Positions 1 to 10,837 of a stretch of DNA of 64,000 bases are shown in pieces. The position numbers and the translations under genes were made by a program. A model generated the notes under the pieces. That model worked only from the letters and a program-made list of their open reading frames with translations. It ran no database searches and was not told where the DNA came from. Position 1 is the stretch's first letter; each line of letters opens with the position of its first letter. Source of the DNA: Echiichthys vipera (lineage: Eukaryota > Chordata > Actinopteri > Perciformes > Trachinidae). The stretch spans positions 4,947,152 through 5,011,151 of the forward strand of contig OY829646.1 in NCBI GenBank assembly GCA_963691815.1, given 5' to 3'.

Positions 1-182
1 TCCCATTGTCCCGGAGGGGATTTTTGGTGAGTAACCAAAAAGGAGGATGATGCTCTCAAGCTCTGTATCCCTCGAAAGCCCAGGCTCCTTCTCAACCTGC
101 GCGTGTAAAACCTTGCACAGGCTGCATCCCAAGTTTCGCAATTCAAAATTCCGAAACAATCAAAGCCCTAGCCCCACCTCCC

Positions 183-300
183 GTGTCCGGACAGCCTGCA
201 CAAGCTGCTAGCAAGCTGCTAGCAGCCACGCCAGGAAGAGGGCGGCCTGATGCCCATCTCTTCACCGGTGATGCAGCTGGAAGTTCCCTGTTCTCCAACT
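183..300. repeat. Dispersed repeat, copy 1
   Basis: This stretch, rich in the words AAGCTGC and CCGGTGATGCAGCTGGAAG, recurs at about 2088-2205 with scattered substitutions. The second copy has CCGGTGGTGCAGTTGGAAG followed directly by an L2 tail. No protein or TIR is visible. The class is unknown; it could be part of an old DNA transposon or LTR. The next 240 bases, including a short (CA)n near 449-473 and AATAAA near 541, are not recognised. Confidence 0.55.
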
Positions 301-539
301 CCGTCTATTTAACTTCTGAGCGTGCACCCAGGGGGGGACCCCGCGCTTCTGTCTCCAGCCCGCCACGGACCGTGCCAGAGCAGTCCAGGAGAGACGTACA
401 TTTGGCGGTAGAGGGTTCAGCGGTTGCCCCTCTCTCATGTCCACAGGCACGCACACACACACACACTCACACACAAGTTTTCATAAATATAATAAAATTT
501 GTCCCATTGTCACATCCACGCCGAGTGCCGGATGTGAGC

Positions 540-1360
540 TAATAAAAGCCCAAACTGTCAAATGAACAGCGTGGCTTTCCTCGGGACGGGAGCGGTGAGG
601 TTCCCGTCCTGCACAGTACCGCCCGGGGGCATGTCAGTATACCACCAAGAGAGGGCGCCACCGCACCGCGGTTGGGACCTCTTATATATATATGCAGTTG
701 TGTAAGAAGTACTTGGAACTTTTACATAAGTAAAAGTAGTAATACCCCACTGTATAAATACTCTGTTACAATTCAAAATGTTCAAAATTTAACATGCAAA
801 AGTATTAGTATCAAAGTACTCAAAGTAAAAGTAGTCATTATGCAGAAGGGCCCATTTCAGAATATCATATAATTATGAATAGATTAATATAAATATCACT
901 TTAATATTGCAGCTGATAAAGGTGGGCTTATTTTATTTACTTTATATACTGCTGTGTAGCTGTAGCTTAATATATAACAATATATGGTATTTAATGTGTT
1001 GATAATATTTTGGAATAATAATCTGAATCTTTAAAATAGTTACCAAATGAATGTAGTGGAGTAAAATTATATTATTTGGAAGATACTGAGAAGGAACTAA
1101 ATGTGTCATTTAGATGTGCAGACGTTACAACAATATTCCACATACCTATGCTGAGGCATTTCTTACTCTGTGTTGACAAAACTTCCTGGCCTCTCCGTTT
1201 GAGATGTGTGCTGTGTGTGTGCAGCTAAAGGCTGTCAGCTGTGACCTCTCTGGGCCTGCATAGCTGTGAAGGAGGTCTCACCATGACAGAAGGAAATAGG
1301 AGGGTCAAGTGGAAGGCGGTTAATTGATCACGTCTGACAGAGTGACCAGTATCCCCCATC
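540..1360. other. Intergenic, nothing recognised
   Basis: GC-rich sequence to about 690 (GGGACGGGAGCGG and a nearby inverted CCCGTCC), then AT-rich sequence. There is no convincing coding potential on either strand. The GC-rich block could be an eroded repeat. Confidence 0.4.
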
Positions 1361-1410
1361 ACCACACAAACACACACACACACAAACACACGCACACACA
1401 CACAAACACC
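1361..1410. repeat. Impure (CA)n microsatellite
   Basis: CA repeat interrupted by CAAA and CG units. The reading frames across it are low complexity, not genes. Confidence 0.9.
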
Positions 1411-1509
1411 ATGAACAGCCTTCCCCGGGCCCAGTCCTATCTACACAACTGTGCTTCACTTAGTAGTGAAGTTATACTTCCAACTCACATTAGCATGTGT
1501 GCACAGTGG

Positions 1510-1611
<102 letters not shown>

Positions 1612-1849
1612 AGTAATTCCAGTGGGAAGGGGGAAGGGGGGCTGAATGACAGCAAATGTGTCCCACTAGATAGTAAATCCTACCAGCCTTGTACCTTTGT
1701 TCCTTTTTGTTCATTTTCCCACATTTGGGGAGGTTGCATTCTACAGTTTATAAAATAGGTATAATGAAGGCTTATTCGTGCATGTTTTGTCCCAGTTAAA
1801 TTAAATTAAACTAGAATAACTGCCTTACAGATTTATGCTTCCAACTAAC

Positions 1850-2087
1850 AGTCAAGTTGCAGTCTATAGCCAAACTGTCCAGAACTACAGAATATATGAA
1901 GACAAGACTCTTTAATAAGAAGATTTTCTGGCGAAACGTGGATGCTTCACACATCTTCAGATCTCTACAATCAGCACAGTTTAAAGATCAGTGTCACCAG
2001 TTCAGTATCCGACCAAATGTCTCCCTTCTGTTCCTGACTTATGAAACATTATGATGGCTGGTTTAAGAAGCCCTTGGCCCCAGCTAC
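1850..2087. other. Unassigned intergenic
   Basis: No gene. Short open frames have no recognisable motif. Confidence 0.3.
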
Positions 2088-2205
2088 AGCTCAGCAGGCA
2101 CAGCCCGCGCAAGCTGCCAGCAAGCAGGCGAGAAAAACGACCGGGCGGCCTGACGTGCCCCTCTCTCCACCGGTGGTGCAGTTGGAAGTTCCCCGTTCTC
2201 CAGCT
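2088..2205. repeat. Dispersed repeat, copy 2
   Basis: Second copy of the repeat at 183-300, sharing the AAGCTGC, GGGCGGCCTGA and TGGAAGTTCC words. It is cut at its right edge by the AATTC-rich 3' tail of an L2 fragment, so the L2 probably inserted into it. Confidence 0.55.
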
Positions 2206-2530
2206 CAATTCAATTCAATTCAATTTTATTTATAGTGTCAAATCATAACAAAAGTTATCTCAGGACACTTTACAGAGTAGGTAAAGACCACACTCAATGA
2301 CTTATTTATGATTTACATAGACCCAACAATTCCTCTGTAGAGTACGGTGGCAACGAAAACCTTCCCTATAACAGGCAGGAACGTCAGACAGACCCAGCTC
2401 TGTGGAGGACGGCCATCTATCTTGACCGGTTGGGGAGGAAGAAAAGGAGAGAGAAAGAGAGAAAAGACACACAGAAGGACAGAGAGAGACAGACAGACAC
2501 ACTTCCAGAGATGCCAGCTCCACCTGGTTG
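2206..2530 (-). mobile_element. L2-type LINE 3' end fragment
   Basis: The (CAATT)n tail, then TTTATTTATAGTGTCAAATC and the following roughly 300 bases match the 3' UTR of the L2 element ending at 10186 and the copy ending at 59411. The tail is on the left, so the element lies on the minus strand and is severely 5' truncated. Only 3' UTR is present, with no coding sequence. Confidence 0.85.
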
Positions 2531-3339
2531 GCTTCTGAGCATGTATCTAGGGCCCCCCAACGCAGGTATTTAACCTTATACATAGAGCATTACATGCATG
2601 TTCAGCACTTTACGTTAAAAAGACATTTCCTCATTTTTGTTATTAACACTGAAGGCACAGCACGCCTGAGTGATCTTATGGTTATTTCAAGAGACTACAA
2701 TTGCTGTAAAAACTGTAAAAAAAAGAAAAAAGAAAAAATGCCCTCTTAAATGTCCACTCACTCAATGTGTCTCCATGACAAAAAAGTACCTCAGAAAGAT
2801 TTACCAGACTCTGGAGGTGATGTATCACTCTGAAAGGGTTTCAATTGTTGCGAAATTGTTTAGCGACAGTTTCGACTGTGACGTCATATATGCGACACAT
2901 TTAACACGTCAAACGAAGACGCTGAGATGGAAGGAGCAGAGCCTACTGCGTTTCTCATCGCTGTGTTCATGCACATGACGGCTTAGGGCGCCTGCTGTTG
3001 AGTACTACCTAGATCACATCCTGCCTAGAGTTATATCCAATCAGCAACCAGGCTTTTTTCAGGGGAGAAAAAAAGCCCTCCTCTTCGGCAGGCAGGACCA
3101 ACAAAAGCCTGTTAAAACTGCATTTACGGGCAGCTCACATTCAAAAAGGGCATTTCAGCAAGAGAGACCTTATACCGGGTATTCAACTATGATGGAAATG
3201 CCCCATATTACACACATAGGGTGAGGATAACTGCCAGGATGACATTCACAGCAGGAAATTAATATCAGTTTTTTTCCCAAAGGTACATGTATTTGTAATT
3301 TCACTCCCAAAGCAAAGATATGCATTGAGAATATATATA

Positions 3340-4912
3340 CACTACCGTTCAAAAGTTTGGGGTCACCCAGAAAATTTTGTGTTTTCCATGAAAAGTCACA
3401 CTTATTTACCACCATGAGTTGTAAAATGAATAGAAAATATAGTCAAGACATTGACATGGTTAGAAATAATGATTTTTATTTGAAATAATATTTTTTTTCC
3501 TTAAAACTTTGCTTTCGTCAAAGAATCCTCCATTTGCAGCAATTACAGCATTGCAGACCTTGGGCATTCTAGCTGTTAATTTGTTGAGGTAATCCGGAGA
3601 AATTTCACCCCATGCTTCTAGAAGCCCCTCCCACAAGTTGGATTGGCTGGATGGGCACTTCTTGCGTACCATACGGTCAAGCTGCTCCCACAACAGCTCA
3701 ATGGGGTTTAGATCTGGTGACTGCGCTGGCCACTCCATTACAGATAGAATACCAGCTGCCTGCTTCTTCTCTAAATAGTTATTGCACAACTTGGTGGTGT
3801 GCTTTGGGTCATTGTCCTGTTGTAGGATGAAATTGGCTCCAATCAAGCGCTGTCCACAGGGTATGGCATAGCGTTGCAAAATGGAGTGATAGCCTTCCTT
3901 ATTCAGAATCCCTTTAACCCTGAACAAATCTCCCACCTTACCAGCACCAAAGCAACCCCAGACCATCACGTTACCCCCACCATGCTTGACAGATGGCGTC
4001 AGGCACTCTTCCAGCATCTTTTCAGTTGTTCTGCGTCTCACAAATGTTCTTCTGTGTGATCCAAACACCTCAAACTTCGATTCGTCCGTCCATAACACTT
4101 TTTTCAATCTTCCTCTGTCCAATGTCTGTGTTCTTTTGCCCATATTAATCTTTTTCTTTTATTGGCCAGTCTCAGATATGGCTTTTTCTTTGCCACTCTG
4201 ACCTGAAGGCCAGCATCCCGGAGTCGCCTCTTCACTGTAGATGTTGACACTGGCGTTTTGCGGGTACTATTTAATGAAGCTGCCAGTAGAGGACCTGAAA
4301 GGCGTTTATTTCTCAAACTAGCTGAGTTGTGCAGCGGGGACCTCCCACTTCTCTTTCTACTCTGGTTAGAGCTTGTTTGTGCTGTTCTCTGAAGGGAGTA
4401 GTACAAACCGTTGTAGGAAATCTTCAGTTTCTTGGCAATTTCTCGCATGGAATAGCCTTAATTTCTAAGAACAAGAATAGATTGTAAAGTCTCACATGAA
4501 AGTTCTCTTTTTCTGGCCATTTTGAGCGTTTAATCGTCCCCACAAATGTGATGCTCCAGATACTCAACTAGCCCAAAGGAAGGTCAGTTTTATAGCTTCT
4601 CTAACCAGCTAAACTGTTTTCAGCTGTGCTAACATAACTGCACAAGGGTTTTCTAATCATCCATTAGCCTTCTGACCCAATGAGCAAACACATTGTACCA
4701 TTAGAACACTGGAGTGATAGTTGCTGGAAATGGGCCTCTATACACCTATGTAGATATTGCACCAAAAAACTGACATTTGCATCTAGAATAGTAATTTACC
4801 ACATTAGCAATGTATAGATTAGTTTAAACTTAGATTAGTTTAAAAAAAAACAGTGCTTTTCTTTCAAAAATAAGGAAATTTCTAAGTGACCCCAAACTTT
4901 TGAATGGCAGTG
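3340..4912 (-). mobile_element. Tc1/mariner transposon, DD38E-type
   Basis: A 1,573-bp element flanked by TA on both sides (3338-3339 and 4913-4914). The 27-bp terminal inverted repeats begin CACTACCGTTCAAAAG on the left and, read inward, CACTGCCATTCAAAAG on the right, with 25 of 27 matches. It contains one transposase gene on the minus strand filling most of the element. The short TIR and TA target are standard for Tc1/mariner. The D-to-E spacing in the transposase places it nearer the DD38E ('Intruder') group than classical DD34E Tc1; that group name is recalled, not searched. Confidence 0.93.
3460..4520 (-). pseudogene. Tc1-like transposase with two lesions
   Basis: Encodes a cut-and-paste transposase that would act in the nucleus on the element's TIRs. 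Reading from the ATG complementary to 4518-4520, the protein would be about 353 aa, a usual Tc1 length. An N-terminal helix-turn-helix region (EIAKKLKISYNGLYYSLQR) is followed by the catalytic D in VLWTDESKF, a D in QQDNDPKHT and an E in SPDLNPIE. Counting from the QQD aspartate to the PIE glutamate gives 38 intervening residues. Two breaks are visible: an in-frame TAA at 4458-4460, and a missing base near 4106, where TGG of a TEEDW-KKVLW motif has become TG. Otherwise the frame is clean, so the copy is fairly young. Confidence 0.92.
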
Positions 4913-4914
4913 TA

Positions 4915-6390
4915 TATGACGACCACTGGTCGACCAAGAAAAGCCTTGGTCGGGGGCAGCCTATAGAATTAATTAAAGTTATTTGAAAGAAAGTAATTTT
5001 TTAGCAATCCGGGAACAGTCTCCCAACCCTGTCCTTTAACCTCATGCAGCCACTGAAAGATTTAACGGAGAACTCTATATTTAGTGAGTTTTCCATTAAA
5101 TGCTTCATAATGATTCTTCTTAAATGGAACTGGATACCTCAGTTCATCACTCATGAGCCATATGTGTCAGCACCTAAAGATATACTTCTGAGAAACTGAC
5201 ATTAAGGAAAATAAACTTTGGATGAATTAGAAATAGAGTGCATGGACAGATGGAGCAGAATGAAGATGAATGAATGATTATTTAATTAAATTCATTTCAA
5301 TTTTATTTATAGTGCCAAATCATGTGAATTGTGTGTTATTAGGAGGCTGGGTAAGGTTGATGGAAGGCACTGTAATGTGGGAATATGAGTCAAAACCAAC
5401 CATCAATCAGGCCAACCTTCTTCTGAATTACCTTTGTAAATTCATACAACAAATCCGACATTTTTTTAGCATTCCGCAAGGTCATCTACTGTCTGGCCCT
5501 CACATAGCTTGATGCTGAATATTATGATCCAGCAGCACGTTCTCATTCCTATGGTGTCAAAAAAACAACACTGTTTTGTCCCTTGGCGCTTGGCACCGTC
5601 AAAGAGTGCCTTATGATTTCTCTGAGTCATATCAAAGGTTGCTCTTTTGTACTGGAACCGTGACAATTCCATTGCATAAGAACCTTATGGGATGGGAATG
5701 ATGCTTCGATTAGTCAAACCCTGAGATGTGAGTTATTGTTTTAAAAAAAACTTTTTGATTGCAAAATGCATGAAAATGTAAATTAATAGTCTTTAAAAAT
5801 GTTATTCGACAATTCAGTACAGGCCTGTTAATGTCCATTAATGTGTCCTATATCAGGGATGATTGGACTAAATGAGAGTGTAATTGCTCCAAAAGTGTTC
5901 ATAAATGCAGTAAATGTACTCAGCCCCCAGAAACTCAACTATATAACTATTATTAAAATAACTATTCATTATTATCTGCCCATTATTTTGGAACTGCTAG
6001 CTCAGTGTACAAGTGTATCACTAGAAACTGGGTAACATTTAAGCGTTTTTACGTCTGTAAAAACACTCAGTTGGCCGTCGTGTCAAAGAGCCAGTCATTA
6101 AAGTGAGGTTCTCCTGTCTTCAGAGCGTCCGGTGGTAAACACAACAGCACGTAACCATGGTTTCTGGCAAAGGGAGTAGAGCGGCTAGATCAGATGATCA
6201 GTTATGGGTGGTAGAAACAGATCCAGGTAGAACCCCCAGGTGTAAAGGAGCCCAGTTCTGTGTCACTAGTAAAGTGTCCGAGATCCATTTTATGCTCCTG
6301 CTCCACAATGCTATCTGTACATCAAATACAAAAACATACAAAACGTACCTAATTATACCTAAGATATTTATTCAGTCCCTGTAATTGTGA
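4915..6390. other. Mostly unassigned intergenic
   Basis: AT-rich, no gene. A short piece at 5281-5324 (TTCAATTTTATTTATAGTGC) matches the last bases of the L2 3' UTR and is listed separately. Confidence 0.4.
5281..5324 (-). mobile_element. Minute L2 3' tail fragment
   Basis: About 44 bases resemble the extreme 3' end of the L2 family in this window (AATT-rich tail plus TTTATTTATAGTGCCAAATC). Too short for certainty. Confidence 0.45.
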
Positions 6391-6598
6391 AGTGTGGAGT
6401 TTGCATGTTCCCCCCGTGTCTGCTTGGGTTCTGTCCGGGTTCTCCGGACGTATTAGGTTAATTGATGACTCTAAATTGCCCGTAGGTGTGAGTGGTTGTC
6501 TGTCTCTGTTTGTCTCTACGTGCCCTGTGATAGACTGGCATCCTGTCCAGGGTGTACCCCGCCTCATGCCCGATGTCAGCTGGGATCAGCTCCAGCCA
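6391..6598 (+). mobile_element. tRNA-type SINE, body fragment
   Basis: GTGTGGAGTTTGCATGTTC through GGTGTACCCCGCCTCATG to GGGATCAGCTCCAGCC is the same family as the reverse-oriented copy at 26601-26937. The tRNA-like head and the 3' tail are missing here, leaving only the central body. SINEs encode no protein and depend on a LINE reverse transcriptase. Confidence 0.8.
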
Positions 6599-6884
6599 AA
6601 ACTGCAGTTCTCTGAGTGTCCAGTAGGGGCAGGTTTCATAATAGAACGGTTTCTCATTGACCCCAATGTTAAACAGGCCGTTTTCACAGCATAATTAAAC
6701 CTGTTTAAGTCCCGATACAAAAAAAAAACGTTCTAGTCTGTAAGTTTAGGTCATATCTCCATGACAACACTGAGGGGGTGAATTGTTTTGTACCAGGCTG
6801 TTTTTTATTTTATTGGAGGTTAAAGTTTATGAATAATTAGGGTCGTGACAGCTAGCCTCTGGCCCTCACTTCTCCTCTGAGGTA

Positions 6885-7068
6885 AATGTCAGTTAGATGG
6901 ACGTACGCCCCTCCCCCCAACGTCACTTCAATGCCCTTTTTTGGCAAGAGGAAATGAGGTGGAGTCAAAGTCTGACAAGATGGAGACTCCCATAGGCGAG
7001 TACGATTGGATGTAAGTTGAGAGAATGGACCCCGATGAAGAGTCCATTTTTATACAGTTTATGGTTTT
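6885..7068. repeat. Dispersed repeat, inverted copy of 49795-49985
   Basis: The block with AATGCCCTTTTTTGGCAAGAG, GAAATGAGG, CAAGATGG and the terminal CCATTTTTATACAGT is the reverse complement of sequence at 49795-49985. It is non-coding and its class is not recognised. A SINE or MITE is possible. Confidence 0.7.
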
Positions 7069-8100
7069 GTCTCGTTACTCAGAGTTTGGCACTCGTAATC
7101 CGGTAGCACTTGCTCTGAGCGTCTAATATCTCTGAGGACAGATTTACAGTTGAAAGCCCAGTGTGTTGTCCAAAAAACTGCGGTATTTTGACGTGCTGGA
7201 AATGAGAACAGGCTGAGATCCTATGTCTGCTCCAAACAACAAATCTGCTAATATGAATACAATGTCAGGATGAATGAAAAAAAAAAAGAATTCTTATTAT
7301 CATGCTATGAATTTGGGGCTAATGACTCAAAATGTTTAAGCCTCTAAACGCAGAGTTTACAGTTACAGTAAATGCATAGCAAATTATGTTAATGGTTTCT
7401 ACAGTCTGCTGATTGATCCAACATCTAATTGATTGTCAGTGAATTATTTCCACTTAAATACTGGAGTTGAAACTGAAACTCATGAGATATAGTCTAGTTT
7501 TAGGCTTCATAGTCAACGTGTCTTCTGTTAAGGAAACATTTTGCCCCCCATGTTTTAATCCTTAATTAGTCCTAGGTTTTGTTCATACTGTATCTGTGAT
7601 CTGCCTCAGTGTGTGAACCACAGTGACAAGACAGGGCTACATTCACATGACAAACTGTATGATGCTGCTGTGAAATGACAGCTAAATCGATCTTGTGAAA
7701 TCCTTAAGGTAGTTCCAACCGTATTACAGCTATAATCCAGAGAACAGACAGTCGTGCTTGTTGTCAGGAGACATATCTACAGACAGGCTTCCTCCCTGCA
7801 TATCAGAGAATGAGTCAAACCCAAAGTCAAGTGAGTTTGCTTTCTCCTCCTGCTGCTCACAAAACAACTCATTCATCTCCATGACACAGTGTCACAGCAC
7901 CCAAGGGTGACACTAAGCTCACATCCCCTGCTGAACTGATGGAAATGAGAGACACACATGGGGAGGCTCTTTCTCTTGGCATTGCCTGCATAATTTTGTA
8001 TGGAATATTACTTTATGTATGAGCACACACAGTGATATGCCCGCTGTATGTTTTTTATGTGAGTGTGTGAGTAATGAAAGTTTCTATGTTTGTGAGCATG
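7069..8100. other. Unassigned intergenic
   Basis: No open frame with recognisable motifs and no repeat shared with the rest of the window. Confidence 0.4.
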
Positions 8101-8102
8101 TA

Positions 8103-8497
8103 CACTGGGGATCAAAATTGCAGAACAAAGTATTAATTCTTGATTTATTCTGAAATACTGTTATATTTTATTGTTCAGAATTTGATAGAATATCCACTGT
8201 GGCTCTACCACTGCTGTACTAGCATGTTTTTTTTTTAAATAACCAAGGCACTACAACAAAAACCTTTATTTTGTGAAAAAAAACAGTGATCATAATGAGA
8301 GAACAGTAACCACTGTGTCAGAAGAGAAGATTTCATCAGTGTTTTCTTCTCTAGGATTCAAAAATGAACAGGAAGTGTAGAGGCCACAGCTTTGAATGAC
8401 TTCAGCAGATCTGCGGCCACAGGACATCACTAGTTTCTCACACTGCTCTGGTTTGATCTTGGTCCATTCTGACTCAGTCTCTTCCACAGTTCACTAA
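8103..8497 (-). mobile_element. Tc1-like transposon remnant (terminus plus transposase C-terminus)
   Basis: Begins after a TA at 8101-8102 with CACTGGGGATCAAAATTGC. On the minus strand at 8487-8290 the frame reads ETESEWTKIKPEQCEKLV followed by a GRRSAEVIQS stretch, the usual C-terminal end of Tc1-family transposases. The catalytic region is absent. The same terminal block occurs inverted at 62850-63068, so this is a dispersed family. Confidence 0.75.
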
Positions 8498-8552
8498 CTG
8501 GAGGTTTTTTTTTTAGACATTAAGAACCACAGTAGCATCTAACCAGACTTAA

Positions 8553-8761
8553 AGTGAAATTCATCCCAGGGTCTTTTTCGGCATAAACACACACATCAAA
8601 TAAGCCATTGAGAATTTCTTTTACACGTTACAACTATTATCGGAGAAATCCTGGACAGTCGCTAATAGTCGAATGCAGCTAACACGTATTAGCTCGGGGC
8701 AACACGGTGAGGGCATTAAAACGGCTTTTTTTTACCACTAATTTTACACCAGAATTATGCT
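8553..8761. mobile_element. TTAA-flanked foldback MITE, deleted copy
   Basis: Starts AGTGAAATTC and ends GAATTATGCT, with exact TTAA on both sides (8549-8552 and 8762-8765). At 209 bp it is an internally deleted version of the 682-bp copy at 55378-56059, sharing CATCCCAGGGTCTTTTTCGGC and ATTAAAACGG words. Non-coding. The TTAA target suggests piggyBac-type mobilisation, although the TIR does not begin CCC as most piggyBac TIRs do. Confidence 0.85.
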
Positions 8762-9112
8762 TTAAGGCACAATACAGCAGGATTTGATTGTGCTATCAAA
8801 ATGAGGTCCTCATCTACATATGTACAATAGTGGGTCGCAGCATGAAACCAAAATATGTAATTTCTCACTTTTTCTGGGATGTTTTGTCCCCATGCTTTCA
8901 AAAGTCTGCACATTCATATAAATACATGTATTCTTGTCCTTTTGATTTTGTAAAAACAGAAAACAAGTTTGTGTTTTGACAGTGTAGCTGAATGGAGAGT
9001 GGTTATTAAAAGCAGCCAGAGGAACCCCAAAGTGTTCCCGAAGGACAGGAGGGGAAGCAGCTGAGGACCCTGGCTCTTTCATCTACAGTAAAAGCATCCA
9101 GCATTGAAGTTA

Positions 9113-9213
<101 letters not shown>

Positions 9214-9380
9214 CTGAAACACCACTTAGGGTGACATTTAGCCATAAGGGTTATTATTATCCCCATGGACTCCCAATAGGGTTGAATAACCTCTTCACAA
9301 ACAGCCTGCAGCCTTCCTCTGCTCTCCTTGCAAATGCATTAGACACATGTAGCTATTAGTATGTGTTGTGTGTATGAGAG

Positions 9381-9383
<3 letters not shown>

Positions 9384-9412
<29 letters not shown>

Positions 9413-9468
9413 CGCGTGTGTGTGTGTGTGTGTGTGTGTGTCTGTGGGGGGGGGGGGGGGGGGGGGGG
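9384..9468. repeat. (GT)n array joined to a G23 run
   Basis: A GT repeat interrupted by GCGC passes into 23 consecutive G (9446-9468). Such G runs are prone to sequencing and assembly error, so the exact length is uncertain. Confidence 0.95.
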
Positions 9469-10185
9469 TTTAAAGTCACTTTGTCAATTGGGGAAAGGCC
9501 AAGCAGGGATTCAGCAGGGACTCAATCAGGCCTCAAACATCTGCACGAGACACTGTAAACCAAGAAAGTGAAAAAGTGAGACGGAAGTTTCCAATATACA
9601 GAGTGTGCCAGTGTGTTAGCATTTCGGTGGGGTGCAGATGACACAAAGCAGAAAAAGAGGACAGCAGCTCTGAGCTTATTTCTCTCTGCACTGCCAAACC
9701 AATCCAAAGCAACTCAGAGGAGACAACAGACAGAAGAGCAGAGTAGAGACTATACAGTAGTACTTTGGCAAAGTTTGCCGCAGTGCAGCTTAAATTCAAC
9801 TGAAGCCGTCCTACATTGTAAATATGTATGTGATTTCAGTAGAATGCTATTCAAAACAGTGATTTCTGGGCCAAACACAAAGTTGAGCCAATTAGATGGC
9901 AGGAGTAAGCAGACACATCATTAATATGATCCAGTGTGCATCAGCATGTGTCCTAGAAGAAAGATGAGAATAATCAGCAGTCTGAGCTCTTTCTGACCTG
10001 CATTCTGCATGCGGGAAAAACAATTCCCTTCGCTCACTGTTTTCTAATAAGATCTTCACAAGAAAAGAGCGAGGCCACATTATTTGTGTTCTCAACTTTA
10101 AATATGTTGTTTGAGATTATGTGCCTCCCTTCTAGGAGAGGGCTGTGATTATAAAGAAGATCTATTTGAGAATTTCTCAAAGCAT
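9469..10185. other. Unassigned intergenic
   Basis: No gene or shared repeat recognised. Confidence 0.35.
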
Positions 10186-10837
10186 TCACTCAATTCAATT
10201 CAATTCTATTAAATTTTATTTATAGTCCAAAATCATAACAGAAGTTATCCCAGGACACTTTACAGACTAGGTAAAGACCACACTCTATGATAAACAAAGA
10301 CCCAACAATTCCCCCGTAGAGTACGGTGGCAACGAACACCTTCCATATTACAGGCAGAAACGTCAGACAGACCCAGCTCTGTGGAGGACGGCCATCTGTC
10401 TTGACCGGTTGGGGAGGAAGAAAAGGAGAGAGAAAGAGAGAAAAGACGGACAGATGGACAGAGAAAGACGAAGACAGACACAAAGACAGAGACAGACACA
10501 CTTACAGTAACTATAATAATATCTATATTAATGTGAATATGACTTATATGTTATGGCAGTTAATACAGCAGAATAGTAGAAACAAGCACGGCTAAGTTTA
10601 TAGATTATAATAGTAGCAGGAAGCGTCATGCAGGACCACGGCAGCAGGCACCACCACGATCAGCAGAGACCTGCGAGACGACAAAGCACAAACAACTCCG
10701 GGGAAGAAGCTGAATTAGTAACATGCATTGATGAGACATGAATGATACAAACAGAGAGGAGAGAAGCTCAGAGTATCTGGAAAAGTATTATCCCCCGGCA
10801 GACTAGCCCTATAGCAGCATAATTAAGCAGAACAAAA

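Noticed and set aside
183..542. 119-codon frame at the window start
   Set aside because: Overlaps a dispersed repeat and a (CA)n tract, with no domain.
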